From assembly GCA_945873625.1 (NCBI GenBank), contig CAMCDS010000013.1, positions 1 through 60,870 of the forward strand: a stretch of DNA of 60,870 nt. Direction: 5' to 3'. A model generated the notes under the pieces. That model had not been told where the DNA came from. It saw only the letters and a list, made by a program, of their open reading frames with translations, and ran no database searches. The translations under genes were made by a program, and so were the position numbers. Source of the stretch: an uncultured Porphyromonadaceae bacterium. Lineage in GTDB: Bacteria; Bacteroidota; Bacteroidia; Bacteroidales; Muribaculaceae. Numbering within the stretch: position 1 is the stretch's first letter; each line of letters begins with the position of its first letter. Below, piece after piece: positions 10,001-16,301 of this stretch.

Positions 10001-11508
10001 ACATCTGACGAAAACTCGCCTACCTGATACACCTTGCCCTGATACGTGTATTCGTAGGCCACGGCAAGCACTTCGTCGGTGTTGAGCGCTGATTTGAGCG
10101 ATATATATCCGAGCGCCGAGTTGAGCGTATATTCCGATGAGTTAAGCAGACGCGCGCTCTCCACCTTCTCGAAATCCTGACCGCCCCGGATACCGAAAGC
10201 CTGAAGCGGCTCAAGCACCTGAGTTACCTGATTGATGTTGCGCGCTCCGGGATACTCCTCTTTAATTACGTTAAGAAGGTTGTTGCTCTGGTTTGAGGGG
10301 ACAGGTATGCCGGCGTTGGGAACCCAGAAATCGCTTCCGAGGTTCTGATTCTCACCGAGGTCCATGAAGCCGACGAAGTTGCGGCTCTCGTTGAAGTTGC
10401 TCTGCTTGTTGGTTACCCACACCTCGATTCGGGTGATGTTAATGCCGGAGGAGACATGGGGCAGTTTGGATGCAAACTGGTCGTAGTTGTCATAGAAATA
10501 CTGCGCGAGGAAGAAGTGGCGGTTGGCATCGTAGTTGTCGGCCTTCACCGAGAACTTCGTGCTCTGCACGCCGCCCTGCGTCGAGATGGTCTGCGACTCG
10601 CTGTTCTGCTGCGAGACGAGGCCGGTAAGCGTGAGCTTGCCGAACTGCAGCTTGGCCTTCGCACCGAAGAGTGCCGATCCGCCTCGTATGAGCGATGAGC
10701 CGGTGGTCATCGACACATTGCCGGCCTCGATGCTTTTGATGATTTCGTCTTCCTTACCCTCATAGCTGAGTTTGAGGTTCTTGGAGTCGAAGTCGAATGT
10801 AGCGTCGGTGTTATAGCTCATGTTGAATTTGAGCTTGTCGCCCACCGAGGCGTTGATGTTGGCCTGAATCTTCTGGTCGAAATCGAAAAACGTCTTGCGG
10901 CGCGATTTGAGTGAAAGAGCGGGATTGTCGGTCTTGTTGCTCTTGACGCCCATCGACACCTGGATGGAGCCGGACGTGGTGAGACGCACTCCGCCGGGGC
11001 CGAAAATCTTTTCGAGCGGACCGAGGGCGAAGTTCATGTCGAAGATGTTGAACGCCTCTTTTGATTTCTTCTCAAACGTTTCGGAGTTTTTCGACTGGAA
11101 ATAGTCGTACATCTCCTGACGGTTGACCATCTCGTGATACTGCTGAGCGGTCATCATGTAGGGCGTAACAATCTCCTGGTCGCCGAGCTTTGTGCGGATC
11201 CAGTACATACCGGTCTCGGGGTCGTACTCGGCCGTAGTGGTGATGTTTTGCGGGTCTCGCAGGTCGGCCACGAACTCGCGCCCGACGTAATCCTCATACC
11301 CCTGCGGAATAGTGGTCTGCACGGGGGAAGGGAGAATCACGCTGTCGGGGATCGCCGTCTTGTCGAGATAGGGCGTGGGGGGCGGCGGAGGAGCCTGCGG
11401 CTGAACGCGCTGACTCTGCGACTGTCCGAATATGGAGCCGCCTGCCAGTCCGCACAGGGCGGAGCAGCAGATAATCAGCAGACGGGTGATGTTTCGGCTT
11501 CGCTTCAT
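4048..11508 (-). CDS. sprA: SprA/Sov family giant outer-membrane translocon protein
   Basis: A 2,486-residue protein, the size of SprA (Flavobacterium) and Sov (Porphyromonas). In organisms with type IX secretion these form the 36-strand outer-membrane barrel that exports cargo. A signal peptide covers about residues 1-29. The body is dense in alternating beta-barrel segments with aromatic girdles, with large periplasmic SprA_N-type regions. A short basic, poorly conserved stretch rich in Asn, Lys and Arg lies near residue 1,920. The C-terminus ends in a barrel-type strand (GVSCNISLAR). It lies 35 bases downstream of ruvA in the same direction, as in other Bacteroidetes, so the two probably share a transcript. 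No other type IX secretion gene is in the window. Confidence 0.93.
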   Translation of the reverse strand: MKRSRNITRLLIICCSALCGLAGGSIFGQSQSQRVQPQAPPPPPTPYLDKTAIPDSVILPSPVQTTIPQGYEDYVGREFVADLRDPQNITTTAEYDPETGMYWIRTKLGDQEIVTPYMMTAQQYHEMVNRQEMYDYFQSKNSETFEKKSKEAFNIFDMNFALGPLEKIFGPGGVRLTTSGSIQVSMGVKSNKTDNPALSLKSRRKTFFDFDQKIQANINASVGDKLKFNMSYNTDATFDFDSKNLKLSYEGKEDEIIKSIEAGNVSMTTGSSLIRGGSALFGAKAKLQFGKLTLTGLVSQQNSESQTISTQGGVQSTKFSVKADNYDANRHFFLAQYFYDNYDQFASKLPHVSSGINITRIEVWVTNKQSNFNESRNFVGFMDLGENQNLGSDFWVPNAGIPVPSNQSNNLLNVIKEEYPGARNINQVTQVLEPLQAFGIRGGQDFEKVESARLLNSSEYTLNSALGYISLKSALNTDEVLAVAYEYTYQGKVYQVGEFSSDVSSTSESLYLKMLRGTTINTRLPMWRLMMKNVYSLGAYQLQSKNFKLNIKFLSDTTGTEINYLPVGPIASKPLLQVMNLDRLDSNQESNSDGFFDYVEGYTVQSSTGKIIFPVVEPFGSNLERKIGDPALAAPYVYKELYDSTLVVARQFADKNKFTLSGEYQASSGATIRLNAMNVPRGSVVVTAGGVTLVENSDYTVDYSMGIVTITNQSIIDAGTNVSVTLENQSLFSMQRKTLLGLDAQYRFNKELTIGATILHFSEKALTEKVNIGDEVINNTMWGLNLSWNKQFMWLTNLLNKVPTINATAPSSINVTAEFAQLVPHKQKSGSNKGSSYIDDFENTQTGVDLRSPYSWFLASTPADQSADALFPEALLSDNVDYGKNRALLSWYYIDRLFTQKNSSMVPGYLKNDTKQMSNPYVREVTINEIFPNRELSYGEADYIQTLNLSFYPKERGPYNLDAENITNEGFLLNPEKRWGGIMRKIDNTNFENSNVEYLQFWLLDPFLDEENPNTSGGDLYFNFGDISEDILKDGMKSYENGIPIDGDTRFITETKWGRVSRQNSLTYAFENSENARPMQDVGLDGLPNADEFTFPSYQEYLEKLRLKLSPSAMSTMEDDPFSAFNDPAGDNYHFFRSPWYDEHQTGIIERYKHYNGVEGNSLSPDQSDNPYYQSSRSVPDVEDINQDNTLNEYERYFQYKISVRPEDLQVGKNYISDRQESRVTTPEGPKTVVWYQFKIPLSAPDKVVGGINDFSSIRFARMFMTGFRETTHLRFATLELVRGEWRDYKFNLNNRNDAPAEGELDMSIVNIEENSGRTPVNYVLPPGVNRIQDPGQSQATQLNEQSLAMTVTGLQPGDARGIYKNTQLDLRVYRRIQMWNHAEALIDDKTNLRNGDLALFVRLGSDVKSNYYEYEIPLDITPAGNYNNLSSADRQIVWPINNFLDVALDEFTNLKAERNREKSAGTEGVGYARVFSRRDPGNENNTISILGNPSLSDVRVMLIGIRNKSNSVKDGCVWVNEMKVTDFNESGGWAAKANVNLALSDIATVNFSGHIESAGFGGVDQSLAARSKDEYRQFNIAVQGDAGRLVPEKLKLSAPVYYSKSNETITPKYNPLDQDMLLKDALDAATTKHEKDSIRNYAVTHKTVESFSLSNFRFDIRSKTPMPWDPANFQLSFSFNKQKNIDPTTEYENTNDYRGSFQYSYSPMIKDWKPFSKLKGKGKFQKFLKDWGLRWIFNSLTFYTNMSRYYYEQQTRSEVDVDFQLPVQVSKNFLWDRQLNLTWNLTQSLNFTFASNTTARIEEAIGAVNKRLFPDKYRDWKDTVLNSIKHFGTPWNYNQTFTASYRAPFSRIPFLDYLSGNVTYNSTYRWDKGATVDELYMGNSIQNQSTWNADARLNFETLFNKSKYLREINRRFSSSNNSRNKNANERKNPKEKKFERAITLSPDTLTQVKHNLKTKKIKLTALADGKPMKLETKIVDENTVDILTRGTQQIKLTIRENPKGEKKNVWKEVSAHAVRFLMMPRNASFRWRSTHSMTLPQFSPNVGNAFGQTRAYGPMAPGLDFAFGFFDESYVNRALDRGWLLTGNDLTSPAIWNKTNEFNFELTLEPIRGLKILLTSNLTDNRTQQVQFMYSDMPTSRTGSYTRTHWAFATALRNSKADNGYASEAFDKFLANIPVATERVEAQYAGTRYPKNGFMEGNALAGMPYSSENAGVSPMSSDVLIPAFISAYSGQDIKSITLRHFPGLGSMRPNWRITYDGFRDMGNMKKWFKTFTLTHAYQCTYSVGSYGSYLNWLGVDGDCGFILDEQTQMPMPSSPFNITSVAITEKFAPLIGVNMTLNNDLSINCEYRDSRTLTLNTSAGQIVEANSRQLTVGAGFKIANFNKVLKMGNRQGGINNDLSLNFDLSWATNQALIRKIESAFTQATSGTQTLSLNFTASYVLSKRITLSAFFDHQVNTPLVSNSSYPTSNSNYGVSCNISLAR

Positions 11509-11543
11509 ATTATCAGGTCGATGACCCGGCCGTCCCCGATGCG

Positions 11544-12125
11544 TCAGAGCAGTTTGAGAGCCTGCTTCACGGCTTCCTCGGTGGTCAGCCCGGCGTTTTT
11601 GGCAAAAAGCCTGTCGAGCGCCTTCCGGCTCTGCGGCGCCGCGAAGCCGAGCATCAGAAGTGCCGACAGGGCGTCGTCGTAGGCCTGCGTGGATATAGGC
11701 GTACTCGAAATTAACGTAGCCGAACCCTCTTTTATTTTATCGCGCAGGTCAACAATGATACGCTGAGCCGTTTTTCCACCTATCCCCTTCACTGACTTCA
11801 GGGCAGAGTCGGAACCGGTGGCGATAGCCGTCTTGAGCTGGTCGAGCGTCATGGCCGAGAGGATGAGGCGAGCGGTGTTGGGGCCGACGCCACTCACTCC
11901 TATCAGCAGCCGGAACATCTCGCGGCTCTCCTTGTCCGTGAATCCGAAGAGCACGTGAGCGTCTTCGCGTATCGACTCGTGGATGTAAAGTTTTGCCGAT
12001 TCATTCCCCTGCAGGGATGAATAGTCGATAAGGGTGATATTGATTTCATAGCCGATGCCATGGCAGTCTACAACCGCGTAGGCCGGCATCAGTTCGGCCA
12101 CGCGGCCGGATATATAGTCTATCAT
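11544..12125 (-). CDS. ruvA: Holliday junction branch migration protein RuvA
   Basis: A 193-residue RuvA, close to the 203 of E. coli. RuvA tetramers bind Holliday junctions and load the RuvB motor. Domain I starts at MIDYISGRV with the OB fold. Domain II has the helix-hairpin-helix motifs [16 protein letters not shown] and [14 protein letters not shown]. Domain III is the C-terminal three-helix bundle ([11 protein letters not shown]...AVKQALKLL) that contacts RuvB. I use the ATG at 12125 since the twelve codons further upstream do not belong to the family. The gene leads the ruvA-sprA transcription unit and diverges from recR. Confidence 0.95.
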   Translation of the reverse strand: MIDYISGRVAELMPAYAVVDCHGIGYEINITLIDYSSLQGNESAKLYIHESIREDAHVLFGFTDKESREMFRLLIGVSGVGPNTARLILSAMTLDQLKTAIATGSDSALKSVKGIGGKTAQRIIVDLRDKIKEGSATLISSTPISTQAYDDALSALLMLGFAAPQSRKALDRLFAKNAGLTTEEAVKQALKLL

Positions 12126-12157
12126 GCAGGTTACCTCGATTATGTCCCTAAAACGAT

Positions 12158-12166
12158 GCAAAAGTA
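12158..12166 (-). promoter_or_regulatory. Bacteroidetes -7 promoter box for ruvA-sprA
   Basis: On the minus strand the bases read TACTTTTGC, a perfect TAnnTTTG match 33 bases before the ruvA start. No convincing TTTG -33 partner is seen. The region of about 100 bases between ruvA and recR must serve divergent transcription. Confidence 0.5.
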
Positions 12167-12227
12167 CAAAAAATTATGGCTCACGCATGGTCGGAGACGC
12201 GTATTTTTTTGTAACTTCGCGTCTGTT

Positions 12228-12845
12228 ATGAACGGAAATTTCAATTCCATACTTCTCGAAAGCGCGGTCGACGAGCTCGCCAAGCTCCCCGGCATCGGAC
12301 GCAAGACGGCTCTGAGGCTTGCCCTGCACCTGCTTCGCAGAGACGAACAGGAGGCATACAGCCTCGGCGAGGCTATCATAAGAATGAGGCGCGATGTCAG
12401 ATACTGTCCCCGATGCCACAATATCACCGAAGAAGAGCTTTGCCCCATCTGCTCAAGTCCGAAAAGGAATCCGAAAATCGTATGCGTGGTCGAAAACGTA
12501 AAGGATGTGATTACCGTAGAGGCCACACATGAACACCGGGGGCTGTACCATGTGTTGGGAGGCCTCATCTCCCCCATCGACGGCATCGGACCTTCCGACA
12601 TTGAGATTGACAGCCTTGTGAAGAGAGTGGCCGAAGAAAAGATTGAGGAGGTGATTCTCGCCCTCAGTCCCACTATGGAGGGAGACACAACCAATTATTA
12701 CATCTACCGACGTCTCGAAGACTCGGGCGCGGAGATTACAGTGCTTGCCCGTGGACTTAGCATAGGAAACGAACTTGAATTTACCGACGAGCTGACACTC
12801 GGCCGCTCCATATCGAACCGCATACCGTTTGCTACACCTAAATGA
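12228..12845 (+). CDS. recR: Recombination mediator protein RecR
   Basis: A 205-residue RecR. It works with RecF and RecO to load RecA at gaps. The N-terminal helix-hairpin-helix is seen in [22 protein letters not shown] four-cysteine zinc finger follows (CPRC near 64 and CPIC near 77). The Toprim domain begins [15 protein letters not shown] and includes [18 protein letters not shown]. The C-terminal Walker-B-like segment precedes [20 protein letters not shown]. The ATG at 12228 matches the family start; the open frame before it is not conserved coding sequence. A GNAT gene begins three bases after the stop and is probably co-transcribed. Confidence 0.96.
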   Translation: MNGNFNSILLESAVDELAKLPGIGRKTALRLALHLLRRDEQEAYSLGEAIIRMRRDVRYCPRCHNITEEELCPICSSPKRNPKIVCVVENVKDVITVEATHEHRGLYHVLGGLISPIDGIGPSDIEIDSLVKRVAEEKIEEVILALSPTMEGDTTNYYIYRRLEDSGAEITVLARGLSIGNELEFTDELTLGRSISNRIPFATPK

Positions 12846-12848
12846 CAG

Positions 12849-13397
12849 ATGGCAAGCTATATATACCAACATAACGGCATTGCACTGAAGGCTCTCGAAC
12901 CCGACGACACATCACTTGTCTATGAGGCCGAGAACGACCCGCTTAACCTTGCGTACAATGGATTTACTGCTCCATACTCGGCGCGACAACTGCTCGAATA
13001 TGCCCTCTCCTACTCTGCCGACCCCGTGGCCGACAGACAGCTACGCCTTATTGGCATAGACATCGCCGACGATACTCCTGTCGGGATAATAGATCTCACC
13101 GACATCGACATGCGCTCGCTAACGGCGATTGTCGGCGTCTACGTGTTTCCTGACCGAAGAAGGCAAGGATGGTCTGTAAAGCTGATAGAGGCAGCCGTGG
13201 AATATGCCAAGAGCGTGCTGAGAATAAATCGCTTTGCCGCTAAAGCCGCCGCCGACAACGAGGCAAGCATACGGATGCTTCACCGGGCGGGATTTGTTGA
13301 AATAGGCAGATTCACCGACTGGCTCTATTCGCCCGCTACTGCTCGCAACGTCGACCTCCTGCTCATGCAGAAACCCGCCTCCGATCCTCGCAAATAA
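12849..13397 (+). CDS. GNAT family N-acetyltransferase
   Basis: A 182-residue acetyltransferase of the RimJ/RimL-like GNAT branch. The acetyl-CoA binding region is recognisable as VGVYVFPDRRRQGWSVKLIEAAVEYAK (residues about 95-120), followed by the typical RFAAKAAADNEASIRMLHRAGFVEIGRF ending. The substrate cannot be predicted. It sits three bases after recR in the same direction. The two tandem repeat copies begin at its stop codon. Confidence 0.88.
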   Translation: MASYIYQHNGIALKALEPDDTSLVYEAENDPLNLAYNGFTAPYSARQLLEYALSYSADPVADRQLRLIGIDIADDTPVGIIDLTDIDMRSLTAIVGVYVFPDRRRQGWSVKLIEAAVEYAKSVLRINRFAAKAAADNEASIRMLHRAGFVEIGRFTDWLYSPATARNVDLLLMQKPASDPRK

Positions 13398-13607
13398 ATC
13401 CGTCATATCCGTGTCGGCTGCATCAGCAGCCATACAAATCCGCGTGCCCAGCCACATCATAATCAAAAAGATAGGAAGGGTTTTGTGCACTCCGATCTTA
13501 TCTATTCCTTCCGGAATCACACGGATTTTTAACGGATGAGCACGGATTTTCTGAGTGGTGAATACGCCCGCGATATCTGCCTTACATAAACGATAAAATC
13601 CGTAGAG
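13398..13607. repeat. 210-bp tandem repeat, copy 1
   Basis: The first of two adjacent copies in the gene-free stretch 13398-13897. It begins atccgtcatatccg and ends at cgataaaatccgtagag. Several short (A)ATCCG/CGGAT(T) words recur inside it, on both strands. Two stems are visible: ggctgc/gcagcc with a 4-base loop near 13420, and ggaagg/ccttcc across its middle. No coding potential is apparent. The copy differs from copy 2 by a handful of substitutions and single-base indels. Confidence 0.85.
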
Positions 13608-13816
13608 ATCCGTCATATCCGTGTCGGCTGCATCAGCAGCCTAACAAATCCGCGTGCCCAGCCCATCATAATCAAAAAGAAAGGAAGGGTTTTGTGCACA
13701 TCGATCTTATCTATTCCTTCCGGAATAACACGGATTTTAAACGGATGAGCACGGATTTTTCTGAGAGGTGAATACGCCCGCGATATCTGCCTTACATAAA
13801 CGATAAAATCCGCGAT
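13608..13816. repeat. 210-bp tandem repeat, copy 2
   Basis: The second copy, head to tail with copy 1 and aligned along its whole length at over 90 percent identity by eye. Differences include agccac to agccc, gataggaag to gaaaggaag and cactcc to cacatc. It ends about 45 bases before the tRNA terminator hairpin. Unit length and internal ATCCG-type words resemble intergenic repeats seen beside tRNA genes, but the family cannot be named here. Confidence 0.85.
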
Positions 13817-13861
13817 GACCCATCATTTCAGATACGGGCGAAGTTGAGACCGGGCTGTATA

Positions 13862-13894
13862 CAAAAAGAGTTCCGCAAAAGCGAAACTCTTTTT
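13862..13894 (-). terminator. Intrinsic terminator of tRNA-Met
   Basis: The stem aaaaagagtt(c)cgc / gcgaaactcttttt has an AAAA loop and one G:U pair when read on the minus strand. It is followed by a T-run on that strand. It lies four bases past the tRNA 3' end. Confidence 0.8.
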
Positions 13895-13897
13895 AAG

Positions 13898-13971
13898 TAG
13901 CGGGACCGAGAATTGAACTCGGGACCTCCGGGTTATGAATCCGACGCTCTAACCAACTGAGCTATCCCGCC
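13898..13971 (-). tRNA. tRNA-Met(CAU)
   Basis: A 74-base cloverleaf on the minus strand. The acceptor stem is GGCGGGA with TCCCGCT plus discriminator A (terminal G:U pair). The D-arm is GCTC/GAGC, the anticodon loop TTCATAA gives anticodon CAU, and the T-arm loop is GTTCAATTC. The anticodon stem lacks the three consecutive G:C pairs of initiator tRNA, so an elongator Met tRNA is most likely; a lysidine-modified Ile(CAU) tRNA is the alternative. CCA is not encoded. A promoter and a terminator flank it, so it is a single-gene unit. Confidence 0.93.
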
Positions 13972-14022
13972 ATATTTTTGTGCTTTAGAGTTGGTTGCCG
14001 AGGCACCTCCCCGTTTGCGAGT

Positions 14023-14055
14023 GCAAAGTTAGCAACTATTTCCGAATCCACCAAA
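14023..14055 (-). promoter_or_regulatory. Promoter of tRNA-Met
   Basis: On the minus strand TTTG (14052-14055) and TAACTTTGC (14023-14031) are separated by 20 bases, the standard Bacteroidetes layout. The tRNA begins about 50 bases downstream. Confidence 0.8.
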
Positions 14056-14158
14056 TTTTCCGATAAAAAAATTTATCTAAAATTTACACTCTTTGTAGAT
14101 GTTCAGCATATCATCCTGAATTTCAGCGATGAACAAAACAGACGGTTTACTTCATCAT

Positions 14159-14572
14159 TCAACCGAAAACCGTAACAACAATCGAACGAGGACCTCCGTT
14201 GTTTCTGAACTCACAGAGATAGATTCCCTGCCACGTTCCGAGGTTAAGCCTACCGTCGGAAACCGGCACGGTCAACGATACGCCTGTAAGCGTTGATTTG
14301 GCGTGAGCCGGCATATCGTCGCTACCTTCCAGCGTGTGCTCATAGTAAGGCTCATTCTCTTTCACGAGGCGGTTGAAGATACGCTCCATATCGGCACGCA
14401 CGTCCGGATCTGCGTTTTCATTAATCGTGAGACCGCACGATGTGTGCTTAACAAACAGATTGAGCAATCCCGCCTGAGGTAGGTGATTGGGAAGCGAGGC
14501 CAAGATCTCGCCTGTGATAAGGTGGCAACCACGAGATTTGGGAGAGAGACGTATTTCTTTCTGATAAATCAT
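14159..14572 (-). CDS. YjbQ/UPF0047 family protein
   Basis: A 137-residue UPF0047 (YjbQ) protein, the family's normal size. Conserved features are LNLFVKHTSCGLTINENADPDVRADM (residues about 38-63), the YEHTLEGSDDMPAHAKSTLTG segment with two histidines, and the final LGTWQGIYLCEFRN block. Members have been reported to show weak thiamin phosphate synthase activity, and the natural role remains uncertain. The gene is 53 bases downstream of the Nim-like gene in the same direction. Confidence 0.9.
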   Translation of the reverse strand: MIYQKEIRLSPKSRGCHLITGEILASLPNHLPQAGLLNLFVKHTSCGLTINENADPDVRADMERIFNRLVKENEPYYEHTLEGSDDMPAHAKSTLTGVSLTVPVSDGRLNLGTWQGIYLCEFRNNGGPRSIVVTVFG

Positions 14573-14625
14573 AATAAACTACAAATTAGATGTTTAATAA
14601 CGCATTGACCGTCAAAAACTCAGAC

Positions 14626-15114
14626 TCAGACAAATCCTTTTGACTTTCCTACCGGAGGTTCGGTGAGCGTAATTCTCACTATCGTAGTACGGTCAAGGCT
14701 TCTGGCCACTGCCTCATCGAAATGATCCATATAGTCTGGCAGAAAACGCCGACACAACAGCCTAAGGGCCTCTGTCTTCTCTTCATTATCTTCTACAAGC
14801 ACTGCTCTGCCGACGGCCACTGCTGAATCATAATGCTCCGTGAAGTTTGAGGTCTCGGTTTCAAACACCGGCTTGCAACGACTCACGGCCGACAGACTTA
14901 CCACAGGATTCACTTTCAGGCAATCAAGCTTTTCACCTTCGCCGGCGCAATGAAAATAGAAAGTGCGCGGGTCTTTCCTTACTATAGAGAGCGGAATGGC
15001 ATAAGGTGTGCCGTCAGGACGCATCATGCCGACAGTAATGTATGGTGCCTTATCAAACACACTCAAGGCGAAACCTTCATCCCGCTGCCTGCCTGATTTT
15101 CTCATTGGTCTCAT
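14626..15114 (-). CDS. Nim-like pyridoxamine 5'-phosphate oxidase family protein
   Basis: A 162-residue FMN-binding split-barrel protein of the NimA-like branch: APYITVGMMRPDGTPYAIPLS near 20-40, FYFHCAGEGEKLDCLKVNP near 50-70, then a helical end with TTIVRITL. Nim proteins reduce nitroimidazoles to the amine in some Bacteroides, but most members have no proven drug activity, so resistance is not implied. I prefer the ATG at 15114 (MRPMRKSGRQ) over an in-frame ATG 54 bases further upstream, because the promoter box at 15156-15164 would leave no leader for the longer form. It diverges from a GNAT gene. Confidence 0.82.
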   Translation of the reverse strand: MRPMRKSGRQRDEGFALSVFDKAPYITVGMMRPDGTPYAIPLSIVRKDPRTFYFHCAGEGEKLDCLKVNPVVSLSAVSRCKPVFETETSNFTEHYDSAVAVGRAVLVEDNEEKTEALRLLCRRFLPDYMDHFDEAVARSLDRTTIVRITLTEPPVGKSKGFV

Positions 15115-15155
15115 AATCGTTGAAGTAATGCGTAAATGAAACGTTAAATAACTAT

Positions 15156-15193
15156 GCAAAGTTAGCAATTATCCCTCATTATTACTAATTTTG
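15156..15193. promoter_or_regulatory. Divergent promoter boxes: Nim-like gene and GNAT gene
   Basis: On the minus strand TAACTTTGC (15156-15164) lies 42 bases before the Nim-like start at 15114. On the plus strand taattttg (15186-15193) lies 14 bases before the GNAT start at 15208. Both fit TAnnTTTG; -33 boxes are weak. Confidence 0.5.
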
Positions 15194-15207
15194 TCGAAAA
15201 GGATTAT

Positions 15208-15723
15208 ATGACAGAGATAATGACACATCTTTCCTCCGCCCGTCTCACTCTGCGCCGGTGGCGTGAGACGGACGCCGAGACTCTTTACCGCTATGCCTCT
15301 TACCCGGACGTGGGAAATCCTGCCGGATGGCCTCCACACACATCCGTAGAAATGAGTCTTGAAGTGATACGAGCCGTATTCTCTGCTCCGCATACGTTTG
15401 CCGTCGCACTGAAATCAACCGACGAAGCCGTTGGATGCTGCGGAGTTGTACCTTCGGAAATCAGCTGCGAAAAAGGAATTCCTCGCGATGACGTAGAAAT
15501 CGGTTATTGGCTCGGCAAACCATACTGGGGACAGGGATTCATTCCTGAAGCAGTAGAACTCCTCACCGGTTATATCGAGAACCAACTCGGACACAAACGG
15601 TTATGGATTACATTCTTCGACGGAAACCATAAATCGAAACGTGTAGCTGAGAAATGCGGTTTCAAATATCACCACACCGCGAACCAAAACGACTGCAAAG
15701 AGCTATGCTATGTCAGAGACTGA
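15208..15723 (+). CDS. GNAT family N-acetyltransferase (RimJ/RimL type)
   Basis: A 171-residue acetyltransferase with the RimJ/RimL opening (LSSARLTLRRWRETDAETLYRYAS). The acetyl-CoA pocket runs from VEIGYWLGKPYWGQGFIPEAVELL (about 99-122), and the C-terminal signature is LWITFFDGNHKSKRVAEKCGFKYH. Such enzymes acetylate protein N-termini, antibiotics or small amines; the substrate is unknown. Its end overlaps the next GNAT gene by 14 bases, so the pair is translationally coupled. Confidence 0.9.
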   Translation: MTEIMTHLSSARLTLRRWRETDAETLYRYASYPDVGNPAGWPPHTSVEMSLEVIRAVFSAPHTFAVALKSTDEAVGCCGVVPSEISCEKGIPRDDVEIGYWLGKPYWGQGFIPEAVELLTGYIENQLGHKRLWITFFDGNHKSKRVAEKCGFKYHHTANQNDCKELCYVRD

Positions 15724-16207
15724 ATTAAGAATCGAGATTCGCGAAGAGAGAGGAGACAGACGGCAATATATGAAACTGCTTCTCACCGGCGATGAATCAG
15801 AGGAGATGGTAAGTAAATACATCAATCGGGGGCGACTATATGTCGCATGCTTAGATAACCGGCCTGTCGGAGTATGCCTCGTTACAGATGAGGCCGACAA
15901 TCAAGTCGAGATAAAGAATCTTGCGGTAGATTCAAGACTCAGAAGGCACGGAATAGGGCGACAACTGCTTGATTTCGTCGAACATAAAAACTCAGGAAAG
16001 ACGCTGATTCTCGGCACCGGCGAGACGCCCTCCACTCTCAGATTCTACTACGGGTGCGGATTCCGCTATTCACACCGCATTCCGGACTTCTTCACAGCCA
16101 ACTATCCGAACCCTATCATTGAAGAGGGCGTTACCCTCGCAGACATGATATATCTCAAGAAAGAAGCCGGCACAACACCAATAAACAGACGGGATAAGGG
16201 GAAATAA
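15710..16207 (+). CDS. GNAT family N-acetyltransferase
   Basis: A 165-residue GNAT protein of the small type. The core is VEIKNLAVDSRLRRHGIGRQLLDFVEH (residues about 65-91; RRHGIG is the acetyl-CoA phosphate loop), followed by ILGTGETPSTLRFYYGCGFRYSHRIPDFF. It starts inside the previous GNAT gene and ends before a strong bidirectional terminator. It is the third GNAT gene within 3.4 kb, and the three are not close copies of each other. Confidence 0.9.
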   Translation: MSETELRIEIREERGDRRQYMKLLLTGDESEEMVSKYINRGRLYVACLDNRPVGVCLVTDEADNQVEIKNLAVDSRLRRHGIGRQLLDFVEHKNSGKTLILGTGETPSTLRFYYGCGFRYSHRIPDFFTANYPNPIIEEGVTLADMIYLKKEAGTTPINRRDKGK

Positions 16208-16228
16208 TAGACTCAGAGAAAAATTAAA

Positions 16229-16270
16229 GCGGGCGCGCCATTCTGGATGACGCGCCCGCCGGGTATTTTT
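16229..16270. terminator. Bidirectional terminator between GNAT and tonB genes
   Basis: A perfect 9-bp stem (gcgggcgcg at 16229-16237, cgcgcccgc at 16251-16259) is followed by tattttt on the plus strand. On the minus strand it is followed by an A/T-rich TTTAATTTTTC. It separates convergent genes. Confidence 0.8.
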
Positions 16271-16301
16271 AGATTTCCGTCGGACTGACGGTCGTCTATG
16301 C

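Noticed and set aside
13398..13816. The tandem repeat as a CRISPR array
   Set aside because: Only two units of 210 bp with no short direct repeats and unique spacers, and no cas genes nearby.
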